A DNA stretch of 21,139 bases from an uncultured Collinsella sp. (GTDB taxonomy: Bacteria; Actinomycetota; Coriobacteriia; Coriobacteriales; Coriobacteriaceae): contig UQUD01000028.1 of the NCBI GenBank assembly GCA_900544225.1, positions 1 to 21,139 on the forward strand, written 5' to 3'. Below the pieces are notes generated by a model. The model saw only the letters and a list, made by a program, of their open reading frames with translations. It searched no databases and was not told the DNA's origin. How positions within the stretch are numbered: the stretch's first letter is position 1; every line of letters starts with the position of its first letter. Shown one piece after another: positions 8,896 through 17,039 of this stretch. The translations under genes and the position numbers were made by a program.

Positions 8896-9018
8896 GGCCG
8901 GGCACAAGGCTACTCTCCAAATCTTTCCGCAGGACGGAGGAGCCCCCGCCGCGCGAAGCGCGCAGCGGGGGCTCCGACATGTCCGAGGACGATTTGGAGA
9001 GTAGCCCTGTGCCCGGCC
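8896..9018. repeat. 123-bp nested palindromic element
   Basis: Outer arms 8896-8923 and 8991-9018 are 28 bases each and match at 27 positions. Inside lies a second hairpin, GGAGCCCCCGC (8939-8949) with GCGGGGGCTCC (8965-8975), and within that CGCGC/GCGCG around GAA. No open frame or T-tract accompanies it. It resembles a non-coding mobile palindrome (MITE or paired REP) or a highly structured RNA. The class is inference. Confidence 0.75.
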
Positions 9019-9068
9019 GACGGGATCCCTAAGCACGCCATGCTTCTTATGTGCAGCAAAGCTAATAC

Positions 9069-9077
9069 TGCTAAAAT
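9069..9077 (+). promoter_or_regulatory. Candidate extended -10 promoter of ftsEX
   Basis: TGCTAAAAT matches the extended -10 form with 5 of 6 bases in the hexamer. It lies about 45 bases before the ftsE start, between the nested palindrome and the ribosome binding site AAGGAG (9112-9117). Confidence 0.45.
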
Positions 9078-9122
9078 ACTAAGCGCTCATGTAGTTTAAA
9101 CGCACGACGATAAGGAGCACCA

Positions 9123-10343
9123 GTGGGTAACCACTTCCGTACCTCCGGTGCGGGCGATGATGCCCCCAAGACGCAGGCAGGCGTCCAGGGCAGTCGTTTC
9201 GCCACTCCGGATTCAGAGGGCCAGCCTGTTGCTCAGGCCCCCGCTCAGCCGGCAGATCAGGCACAGCCGGCATCCGATCCCTTTGCCTACAATCCAACCA
9301 GCGATGTCGCGCTTTCCGGCACGGCGGGTTTTGAGCCCGTTCAGGCCGTGACCGCTCGCGTGGAGCAGCCTCAGGCTGGTGCCGCCACGCCGCAGCCTAC
9401 CATGGCCGGCATTCCCGACCCCTTGGCCCCTGCGACGCCGGCTCCTCAGCCTGCGCAGTCCGGTCTCTTTGCCGCTATTCCCGACCCCACGCAGCCTGCT
9501 GCCCCGGTGGTCGAGAGCGATCAGGCAGCCGAGGTCGCAAGCCTCGATAACGCGCTCAACAACCCCGATTTTACGTCGGTGTTTGCGCCCATCGATCCGC
9601 AGGCCAGCCGCAAGAAGATGGCCAAGCAGGCCGGTGTCGAGCCCGTCATTCTTATGGAGCATGTCACCAAGATCTATCCGGCACAGCCCAACAAGCCTGC
9701 ACTCGACGACATCAACATCGAGATCTATCCGGGCGAGTTCGTCTTCCTGGTCGGTCACTCCGGCTCGGGTAAGACCACGCTGCTGTCGACGCTCAACCGC
9801 GACGTCAAGCCGACGAGCGGCCGCATCCTGGTTGCCGGTCAGGACCTCATGAAGATCAAGAACCGCAAGGTTCCGTTCCTGCGCCGCCAGATTGGCGCCG
9901 TGTTCCAGGACTTTAAGCTTCTGCCGCAAAAGACCGCCTACGAAAACGTGGCGTTTGCCCTGCAGTGCATCGGCAAGCCCAAGGGCGTCATTCGCAGCCA
10001 GGTGCCCGAGGTGTTGCGTCTGGTCGGTCTGGCCGATCAGATGGACTCGCTGCCCGACCAGCTTTCCGGTGGCGAGCAGCAGCGCGTTGCCGTCGCCCGC
10101 GCTATGGTCAACCGTCCGCCGCTGCTGATCTGCGACGAGCCCACGGGTAACCTCGACCCGGCGATCTCGCTGGGCATCATGAAGCTGCTCGAGCGTATTA
10201 ACCGCACCGGCACCACCGTGATCGTCGCCACGCACGACCGCGAGATGGTCGATAGCATGCACCGTCGCGTGATCGCCCTCGAGGGCGGCCACGTTATCCG
10301 CGACCAGGAGAGGGGAGGTTACGGCAACTATGGCACCAACTAA
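9123..10343 (+). CDS. ftsE: Cell division ATP-binding protein FtsE with long N-terminal extension
   Basis: FtsE is the cytoplasmic ATPase of the FtsEX complex, which controls peptidoglycan hydrolases at the division site. The ABC domain runs from VILMEHVTKIYP (about 175) to the end: Walker A GHSGSGKT (211-218), Q-loop Gln262 in FQDFKLLP, signature LSGGEQQR (314-321), Walker B LLICDEP (334-340) and switch His371. Family members are about 220-230 residues long; this one has 406. The first 175 or so residues are rich in Pro, Ala and Gln, with IPDP twice, no membrane segment and probable disorder, ending in a basic SRKKMAKQ. The GTG start at 9123 has AAGGAG at the right spacing, so the extension looks genuine; I see no well-placed start just before the ABC domain. 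The gene overlaps ftsX by 14 bases. Confidence 0.93.
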   Translation: MGNHFRTSGAGDDAPKTQAGVQGSRFATPDSEGQPVAQAPAQPADQAQPASDPFAYNPTSDVALSGTAGFEPVQAVTARVEQPQAGAATPQPTMAGIPDPLAPATPAPQPAQSGLFAAIPDPTQPAAPVVESDQAAEVASLDNALNNPDFTSVFAPIDPQASRKKMAKQAGVEPVILMEHVTKIYPAQPNKPALDDINIEIYPGEFVFLVGHSGSGKTTLLSTLNRDVKPTSGRILVAGQDLMKIKNRKVPFLRRQIGAVFQDFKLLPQKTAYENVAFALQCIGKPKGVIRSQVPEVLRLVGLADQMDSLPDQLSGGEQQRVAVARAMVNRPPLLICDEPTGNLDPAISLGIMKLLERINRTGTTVIVATHDREMVDSMHRRVIALEGGHVIRDQERGGYGNYGTN

Positions 10344-11250
10344 CGTGGGCTACTCCTTCAAAGAGGCAATCAGCCACTTCTTCCGTAACTGGACTACCTC
10401 GCTCGGCGCCGTCATCACGATCTTCCTTTCGCTGTTTATCATCGGCCTGTTCATCATGGGCTCTGCGATGCTGAACTCCGTGATCGGCACCGTCGAGGAT
10501 CAGGTTGTCATCAACGCGTTCATTAGTGATGACGCCGATCAGGCCGATGTTCAGGCTTTTGAGGCCGAGCTTAAGACGTGGAATAACGTCAAGTCCGTGA
10601 CCTATAAGGACAAGGACGACGCGCTGGCCGAGTATACGAGCAAGATGTCGGGCAACGCCGACGCCACCATGAGCGCGCTCGATGGCCAGAACCCGCTGCC
10701 GGCTTCCTTCGCTATTGAGATGGACGATCCGTCCAAGGTCGAGAGCACGGCAAAGAAGCTCAAGAAGGATGCCGATTTCCAGAAGATCGCGGATGACGGC
10801 GACGTCAACGCGAGCGTGCTGTACGGCCAGGAGGAAGTGAGCCGCCTGTTCCAGGTGACCAACTACATCCGCATCGCCGCCGTGGTGCTCGTTGGCCTGC
10901 TGACTTTTATCGCGTTCATCTTTATCAACAACACGATTCGCCTGTCCATTACGGCGCGTCGTCGTGAGATTGCGATTATGCGTCTGGTCGGCGCCAGCAA
11001 CGGCTTCATTCGCGGCCCGTTTATCACCGAGGGCGTACTGCAGGCCATTTTGGGCTCGCTACTTTCCATCGGCGTTCTGGAGCTGCTGCGCAATCTGATG
11101 ATTCCGCGTTTGCAGGAGAGCATCGGCTGGATGTCGTTTGCCCTGCCGATGCAGTACTACCTGGTGACCTATGCTGCGCTGATTCTGGTCGGCGTGATTA
11201 TCGGCCTCTTTGGTTCTGCCATCGCCATGCGTCGCTACCTGCGCGTGTAG
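10330..11250 (+). CDS. ftsX: Cell division permease FtsX
   Basis: The 306-residue product has the FtsX layout: a short cytoplasmic start (YSFKEAISHFFRNWTTSLGA), membrane segment 1 near 24-46, an extracellular domain of about 130 residues that would contact a cell-wall hydrolase, then three membrane segments near 183-204, 235-255 and 275-298. The FtsX domain shows TFIAFIFINNTIRLSI and RRREIAIMRLVGAS. The start at ATG 10330 lies inside the end of ftsE, with AGGGGAGG a few bases upstream, so the two are translationally coupled. No hydrolase gene follows; the partner must be elsewhere. A terminator lies 25 bases after the stop. Confidence 0.95.
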   Translation: MAPTNVGYSFKEAISHFFRNWTTSLGAVITIFLSLFIIGLFIMGSAMLNSVIGTVEDQVVINAFISDDADQADVQAFEAELKTWNNVKSVTYKDKDDALAEYTSKMSGNADATMSALDGQNPLPASFAIEMDDPSKVESTAKKLKKDADFQKIADDGDVNASVLYGQEEVSRLFQVTNYIRIAAVVLVGLLTFIAFIFINNTIRLSITARRREIAIMRLVGASNGFIRGPFITEGVLQAILGSLLSIGVLELLRNLMIPRLQESIGWMSFALPMQYYLVTYAALILVGVIIGLFGSAIAMRRYLRV

Positions 11251-11275
11251 GCATGCCTGGAATTCATCCCTTCCA

Positions 11276-11308
11276 ACGGGTCGTCTCTTATGGGGCGGCC
11301 CGTTTTTT
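11276..11308 (+). terminator. Intrinsic terminator of ftsEX
   Basis: ACGGGTCGTCTC and GGGGCGGCCCGT pair fully if G-T pairs are allowed, around a short TTAT loop, and six T residues follow. It separates ftsEX from rnr. Confidence 0.85.
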
Positions 11309-11385
11309 GATCCCTAGGGGACGGCAGGAAAGCGAATCATCTGGGTAGACTCTTTGGAGTTCGCAATCGATAGTTAGGAGGCGCC

Positions 11386-13521
11386 ATGGGGCGCAATAAC
11401 AAGCATAAGCGTGGAGCTCGCAATAAGCGCGGGCCGGTGCGCAGCGAACGCCGTCCGAGCCTGACCGGGCGCGTGCAGCTCCATGAGCACAGTGCCTATG
11501 TCATAACCGAGAATGGCGACTACAAGGTCATGGGTCGCGGCAAGCGTGAGATCATGGACGGCGATACCGTTGCCGTGAGCATTAAGAACAGCCCGCACGG
11601 TGAGCGGCGCGCCGTGATCGAAGGCGTGGTTGAGCGCGCAGCCATAAGCGTGGTGGGTACGTACCAGACCGCCGGTCCGCTCGGTGTGATCGAGCCGCTC
11701 GATTCGCGCTTGAAGGCTGACTTCTTCATTTTGCCCGAGGATACCTCGGCGGATCGTCTGGGTGTCCACCCGGGTGATGCCGTTGTCGCGCGCATTTTGA
11801 CCTACCCGACGCGCCTGGAATCGGGCACTGTGACGATCGAACGCCGCATTGGCGGAGATGACGCGCCCGATTTGGGCGTTCAATATGTGATGGCGCGTTA
11901 CGGCTATACCGATAGCTATCCCGAGGCCGCGCTGGACGAGGCCGAGGGGCTTTCGCTCGATGTGTCCGCGGCGCTTAAGGACCCGCTCCGCCGCGATCTG
12001 CGCGACCGCTTTGTCATCACGATCGACCCAGTCGACGCGCGCGACTTTGACGACGCCATTTCGCTGGAGCGCACGCCCGAGGGTGGCTACAAGCTAGGTG
12101 TGCATATCGCCGACGTTTCACACTATGTGGCTTGGGACGGGCATATCGATCTTGAGGCTCGTCATCGTACGACATCGGTGTATCTGGCCGATCGCGTGCT
12201 TCCCATGCTGCCCGAACGCCTGTCCTGTGACCTGTGCTCGCTTCGCCCTGACGAGGACCGTCTTGCGTTTACCGTCGATATCGAGCTCGATGCGCAGGGT
12301 CGCGTGCGGCATTACGATCCGTACCCCAGCGTGATTCGCTCGCGTGTGCGTATGGACTATGACGGCGCCGAGGCGCTGCTGGTGCGTGCCGGCGCGGTTG
12401 AGTATTCGGTGCTGGAGGGTGCGGCCGAGGATGTTGCGGCTGCCGAGACCTCGCGCGAGGAAGCGCTTGAGCGCGGTCTTGCGTGCGAGGAGGCCGCCCG
12501 CGGCTACAACGTCGACCTCGGCGATTTCCTTGTCGCCGCCAACGAACTCGCCGAACTCCGCCGTCGTATCCGTCGCGCCCGCGGCTCAGTCGATTTTGAC
12601 ACGGCCGAGATTCGCGCTCTGTTGGGTGAGGACGGAGTACCCGTGCAGATTGTGGCGCGTGAGCGTTCGTGTGCCACGTCGCTTATCGAGGAAGCCATGC
12701 TGCTCGCCAACGAGTGCGTTGCAGAGTGGCTGGCAGACCGTGATATCGAGGCCTGCTATCGCGTGCATGAGGATCCGAGCCCCGATAGCCTGCACGGTGC
12801 CGCCGTTGCGCTGGCGCAGCTCGGCATCATCGACGATCGCCGTGCTGCCGGAATTGCCCTGGGGAGTCCCGATGAGCTGCAGGCTGCAGTCGATGCTGCC
12901 GCCGGTACGGCCAACGCACCGCTCGTCAACACGCTGCTTCTGCGCAGCATGCAGCGCGCGCTGTACAAGCCGCGCAACGAGGGCCACTTTGCGCTCGCCG
13001 CGCCGTGCTACTGTCACTTCACGAGTCCCATCCGTCGCTACCCCGATCTGGTGGTGCACCGCGTACTCAAGCTGCAGTTGGCCTATGAGCAGCTGGGCGG
13101 CAAGGACGCCCTGGTCCGTACGCCGCGCCTGATCGGCAAGGGGCGCGAGTCACTGCCGCGCATTCTGCCGCAGATCTGCCGCGCATGCAGCGATGCCGAG
13201 CGCGCGGCAGATGCCGCCAGCCATGCGACGCAAAAGATCAAGATTGCCCAGTACTATGAGGACCGTCTGGGCGAGCGCTATGCCGGAACCGTCTCGTGGG
13301 TTAGCAGCATGGGCCTCTTTGTGCGCTTGGACCTAACGCAGGTCGAAGGCTTGGTTTCGATCAAGAGTCTGGGCAACGAGTGGTTCGAGTTCGACGAGGA
13401 CGCGCTCACGCTCACAGGTGCCGACACGGGCACCCGTTACGAGCTGGGGCAGCGCGTGATTATCGAGGTCTCGCGCGTCAATACCACGCGTGGGCACTTG
13501 GACTTTAAGCTTATCCATTAG
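11386..13521 (+). CDS. rnr: Ribonuclease R (RNB/S1 domain 3'-5' exoribonuclease)
   Basis: RNase R degrades structured RNA from the 3' end and takes part in mRNA, rRNA and trans-translation turnover. The 711 residues comprise a basic start (MGRNNKHKRGARNKRG), cold-shock-like domains to about 190, the RNB catalytic domain with DPVDARDFDDA, whose Asp214, Asp220, Asp222 and Asp223 have the spacing of the metal-binding aspartates, then FTSPIRRYPDLVVHRVLK, and a C-terminal S1 domain (YAGTVSWVSSMGLFVRL onward). It is shorter than the E. coli enzyme (813 residues): there is no obvious N-terminal winged helix and no Lys-rich C-terminal tail. AGGAGG ends four bases before the ATG. A weak -10, TAGACT (11346-11351), could make it independent of ftsEX. 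Confidence 0.95.
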   Translation: MGRNNKHKRGARNKRGPVRSERRPSLTGRVQLHEHSAYVITENGDYKVMGRGKREIMDGDTVAVSIKNSPHGERRAVIEGVVERAAISVVGTYQTAGPLGVIEPLDSRLKADFFILPEDTSADRLGVHPGDAVVARILTYPTRLESGTVTIERRIGGDDAPDLGVQYVMARYGYTDSYPEAALDEAEGLSLDVSAALKDPLRRDLRDRFVITIDPVDARDFDDAISLERTPEGGYKLGVHIADVSHYVAWDGHIDLEARHRTTSVYLADRVLPMLPERLSCDLCSLRPDEDRLAFTVDIELDAQGRVRHYDPYPSVIRSRVRMDYDGAEALLVRAGAVEYSVLEGAAEDVAAAETSREEALERGLACEEAARGYNVDLGDFLVAANELAELRRRIRRARGSVDFDTAEIRALLGEDGVPVQIVARERSCATSLIEEAMLLANECVAEWLADRDIEACYRVHEDPSPDSLHGAAVALAQLGIIDDRRAAGIALGSPDELQAAVDAAAGTANAPLVNTLLLRSMQRALYKPRNEGHFALAAPCYCHFTSPIRRYPDLVVHRVLKLQLAYEQLGGKDALVRTPRLIGKGRESLPRILPQICRACSDAERAADAASHATQKIKIAQYYEDRLGERYAGTVSWVSSMGLFVRLDLTQVEGLVSIKSLGNEWFEFDEDALTLTGADTGTRYELGQRVIIEVSRVNTTRGHLDFKLIH

Positions 13522-13550
13522 CCAAATCCTGACTCATGGTGGGGGAGCGG

Positions 13551-13582
13551 AGGGCGGCCTTTCGGGACCGCCCTTCGCATTT
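13551..13582 (+). terminator. Intrinsic terminator of rnr
   Basis: AGGGCGG (13551-13557) pairs with CCGCCCT (13568-13574), and the inner CC/GG can add to the stem. TTCGCATTT follows, a weak T-tract. Placed about 30 bases after the rnr stop. Confidence 0.65.
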
Positions 13583-13637
13583 GAATCGTGGCTACCTTGC
13601 CGTCTGCTCGGCCGCCCGCTTACCTGCTATTTGAGAG

Positions 13638-13680
13638 GTAAAACCTACCAAAATAAACCTGTCCCTTTTGGCAGGTTTAC
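13638..13680. repeat. Dispersed palindromic repeat, copy 2
   Basis: GTAAAACCTACCAAAA and TTTTGGCAGGTTTAC are near-perfect inverted arms around TAAACCTGTCCC. The central 39 bases are almost identical to 1471-1509 (copy 1). This copy lies 17 bases before the serine recombinase ATG. Confidence 0.8.
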
Positions 13681-13697
13681 AAGAAAGCGGGGATGAG

Positions 13698-14303
13698 ATG
13701 GCGACGGTGTACGGTTATGCGCGGGTGAGTTCGCGCGATCAGAATCTTAATCGGCAGCTGGATGCGCTGGGCGCCTATGGCGTGGGCTCGGCGAATATTT
13801 ATGCCGACCATGCGAGCGGCAAGGACTTCGATCGACCGCGTTATCGCGAGCTGTTGCACGTCCTGGGAGACGGGGACGTGCTGGTGGTGCTTTCTATCGA
13901 CCGACTTGGCCGTAATTACTCCGAGATTCTTGAGGAATGGCGACGCATTACCAAGGTGCTCGGGGTTGCCATTGTGGTGTTGGATATGCCATTGCTTGAC
14001 ACGCGCGCCAGGGCCAGCGGCGCGCCGGATGTGACTAACACCCTGATTGCTGATATTGTGCTGCAGCTGCTGAGCTACGTGGCGCAGGTGGAGCGCGAGA
14101 ATATCCATCGGCGCCAGGCGGAGGGGATTGCAGCGGCGCGGGCGCGAGGGGTCCGTTTCGGTCGACCTCGCAAGCCATGCCCTCCTCAGTTTGAGCTGGT
14201 GCGCGATAGCTATGAGGCGGGCGATATTACCCGCAGCCAGGCAGCAAAGTGCCTGGGCGTGTGCGTGGGGACGTTCGATCGCTGGATGCGCGAGGCGGGG
14301 TAG
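13698..14303 (+). CDS. Serine recombinase of the resolvase/invertase family
   Basis: The 201-residue product from ATG 13698 has the catalytic N-terminal domain of small serine recombinases: YARVSS with predicted nucleophile Ser11 and Arg9, IYADHASGKDFDRP, and IDRLGRN (67-73) with the conserved arginines. The linker helix VERENIHRRQAEGIAAARARG leads to a Hin-like helix-turn-helix with RFGRPRK (153-159) and ITRSQAAKCLGV. Such enzymes resolve cointegrates or invert promoter segments at short dyad sites. No transposase, phage gene or clear invertible pair of sites is next to it. An upstream TTG at 13668 lies within the repeat and has no binding site, so it was not used. It sits between rnr and a VanZ-like gene as an apparent insertion of accessory DNA. 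Confidence 0.88.
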   Translation: MATVYGYARVSSRDQNLNRQLDALGAYGVGSANIYADHASGKDFDRPRYRELLHVLGDGDVLVVLSIDRLGRNYSEILEEWRRITKVLGVAIVVLDMPLLDTRARASGAPDVTNTLIADIVLQLLSYVAQVERENIHRRQAEGIAAARARGVRFGRPRKPCPPQFELVRDSYEAGDITRSQAAKCLGVCVGTFDRWMREAG

Positions 14304-14407
14304 GGTTTTGCGTCGCTTTGTCGCTTCCTGTTGCGATTCAAATATTGATACGGTGACGATGTCATTTGGGGCTACACTCGCTGATATTCAAAAAAGGAGG
14401 TTGGCCC

Positions 14408-14989
14408 TTGGCGCGCATAAAACAAATAATCGGATGGACCGCGATCGTTCTGTTCGCTGCAACGCTGGCGGGTATCTGGGTGCTGACGGAGCAAGACGCG
14501 GCGGAGACGTCGTTGCTGAGCGAGTCTACCGCGCGTGTGGTGGAGGGCCAGGCTACGGGCGTTCAGGCTGTCGATGCCACGGGTGAAGCTCAGGCGGAGA
14601 ACGGAATGACCGGGGGCACCGATTCGGCTGCCTCGAATGTCCGGTCTGGCCGACTTGCTTCCATTCGCATGTGGGTGGGCACGAACGTCCGTCGCGTTGC
14701 CCATACCGTAGAATTTTTCTTCGTCGGGTTGTTCGCCTCGGTGGTCGTGGTTTGCCTTTCCAGGCGTCCGTGGAGCGTATGCTCCCGTTGCGTGCCCGTA
14801 TTGCTCTTTTGCGCCGCCTGCTCCGTTGGCGATCAGGTGCATAAGATCTTTGTTCCCGGCAGGCATTTCGACGTTATCGATTTAGGATTCGATGCTGCGG
14901 GCTATGTCACCGCCATGCTGTTGGTATTGCTGGCAGCGGCGTTGGTGCGCCATGCGACTCGGCCGATCGGCGCCCATGCGAGGCGCTAG
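14408..14989 (+). CDS. VanZ-like family membrane protein
   Basis: I place the start at TTG 14408 because AAAGGAGG (14393-14400) is at ideal spacing; the protein is 193 residues. It has one N-terminal membrane segment (about 7-26), an Ala/Gly/Thr/Glu-rich outer stretch of about 60 residues, then VanZ-type features: RRVAHTVEFFFVGLFA (95-110), DQVHKIFVPGRHFDVIDLGFDAAG (142-165) and hydrophobic segments around 103-117, 128-139 and 165-180. The family name comes from VanZ of Enterococcus, which gives low-level teicoplanin resistance, but most VanZ-like proteins have no known role, and resistance should not be assumed. A weak -10, TACACT (14373-14378), lies just upstream. Confidence 0.8.
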   Translation: MARIKQIIGWTAIVLFAATLAGIWVLTEQDAAETSLLSESTARVVEGQATGVQAVDATGEAQAENGMTGGTDSAASNVRSGRLASIRMWVGTNVRRVAHTVEFFFVGLFASVVVVCLSRRPWSVCSRCVPVLLFCAACSVGDQVHKIFVPGRHFDVIDLGFDAAGYVTAMLLVLLAAALVRHATRPIGAHARR

Positions 14990-15069
14990 CCGGTAACAAA
15001 CCCGTTTCTGATAATGCAACCTCTTTGAATTATTATGTGTCGCGCGTATTTCCGAGCGGTCGGATTTGA

Positions 15070-15098
15070 GGGGCGAGCGGTAGAACGCTCGCCCTTTG
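15070..15098 (+). terminator. Terminator between the VanZ-like gene and the mur cluster
   Basis: GGGCGAGCG (15071-15079) and CGCTCGCCC (15086-15094) are exact inverted copies around GTAGAA, followed by TTTGTG. It separates the VanZ-like transcript from the next operon. Confidence 0.75.
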
Positions 15099-15108
15099 TG
15101 CGCCACGA

Positions 15109-15127
15109 TGCGGCACAATGTACCGCA
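15109..15127. promoter_or_regulatory. Dyad upstream of the mur cluster, possible operator
   Basis: TGCGG and CCGCA are inverted copies around CACAATGTA, 67 bases before the murR start. RpiR-family regulators bind dyads near their own promoters, so this is a candidate site, but no matching second copy or clear promoter was found in 15099-15193. Confidence 0.2.
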
Positions 15128-15193
15128 AAAGCTGTTTGTATCCGGTACGAATCGTTCGTTGGTCTTTAATTCTTCTCAACGGAGGTGTTTGAG

Positions 15194-16045
15194 ATGGCAA
15201 ACGGATTGCTTTTGCGGCTTCGCGAGCGTGAGCTCAGCGCGAGCCCGGCGGAACGCAATGTCATCGCATATGTAAGCGCTCATCCGCACGAGGTGGTCGG
15301 GCTGTCCGTCCGCGGTCTTGCCGATGTCACGTTCTCCTCGCCCTCGAGCATTTTGCGCTTTTGCAAGCGTTTGGGTTTTGCGGGCTACAAGGAGTTCCAG
15401 CGCGAACTGATTGCCGAGCTGGCGCTCTTAGGTGACAAGAAAGACGTAGCCCTCGAGGACATCTCCATGGATGACAGCGTCGAACGTATCGTGGGGAAGG
15501 TGATGAAAAGCAACGTGCGCACGATTGAGGCGACGGCGCGAACGCTCGATTACACCGTCTTGGAGCGATGCGCGGCCCGTCTTAAGCGGGCACGCGCGGT
15601 CAATCTGTTCGGTATTGGTGCCTCTCGTTTGGTCGCGCACGACCTGGCGCAAAAGCTCATGCGTGTCGACAAAGAGTGCCATCTGTACGACGACTGGCAT
15701 GATCAGCTCTTATGTGCCAAGAACATGCATGAGGGCGATATGGCAATCGCCTTTAGCTACTCGGGCTTGACGCAAGAGGTGCTGGACTGCACCGCCGAGG
15801 CTCAACGTCACAACTGTCCCGTCGTGGCCGTTACCAAAGTAGATGGATCATCCAAGCTTGCCACCATGGCCGATGCCGTGCTCGGCGTCGCTGCGAGTGA
15901 ACCCTTGGTCCGCAGCGGTGCCATGGCTTCGCGTATGGCCCAGCTTATGGTTGTCGATGCCCTGTACGCTGCTTACGTTGCCAGCGACTACGAACGGGCG
16001 ACGCATGTCATTAAGCAAAACTACATCGAGAAACAGGAAAGATGA
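15194..16045 (+). CDS. murR: RpiR/MurR-family transcriptional regulator
   Basis: The 283-residue protein has an N-terminal RpiR helix-turn-helix (about 36-63, GLSVRGLADVTFSSPSSILR) and a C-terminal SIS sugar-phosphate-binding domain (about 134-260) with FGIGASRLVAHDLAQKL and SYSG (188-191). Such regulators sense phosphosugars; MurR of E. coli and S. aureus responds to MurNAc-6-phosphate. The link here rests on position: it is the first gene of a cluster with murQ, a PTS permease and mupG, ten bases before murQ. ATG 15194 was preferred to the in-frame GTG at 15185 because GGAGGT (15181-15186) is correctly spaced only for the ATG. Confidence 0.85.
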   Translation: MANGLLLRLRERELSASPAERNVIAYVSAHPHEVVGLSVRGLADVTFSSPSSILRFCKRLGFAGYKEFQRELIAELALLGDKKDVALEDISMDDSVERIVGKVMKSNVRTIEATARTLDYTVLERCAARLKRARAVNLFGIGASRLVAHDLAQKLMRVDKECHLYDDWHDQLLCAKNMHEGDMAIAFSYSGLTQEVLDCTAEAQRHNCPVVAVTKVDGSSKLATMADAVLGVAASEPLVRSGAMASRMAQLMVVDALYAAYVASDYERATHVIKQNYIEKQER

Positions 16046-16055
16046 GGTGAATGAA

Positions 16056-17035
<980 letters not shown>

Positions 17036-17039
<4 letters not shown>

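Larger units (their letters stand above)
8597..9122. other. 526-base gene-free region between transketolase and ftsE
   Basis: I see no supported gene here on either strand. In order it holds two near-copies of TTCGCCAGAACTAT (8621-8634 and 8643-8656), a strong hairpin (8667-8695), a palindrome with perfect 21-bp arms (8701-8765), about 130 bases without recognisable structure (8766-8895), a 123-base nested palindrome (8896-9018) and the ftsE promoter region. The density of inverted repeats is the highest in the window. Confidence 0.7.

Noticed and set aside
8896..9018. Reading the nested palindrome as an insertion sequence or CRISPR.
   Set aside because: It has no transposase frame and no repeated spacer units; it is a single nested dyad.
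14408..14989. Calling the VanZ-like gene a glycopeptide resistance determinant.
   Set aside because: Only the family resemblance is visible; there are no vanHAX or van regulatory genes, and most VanZ-like proteins have no shown role in resistance.
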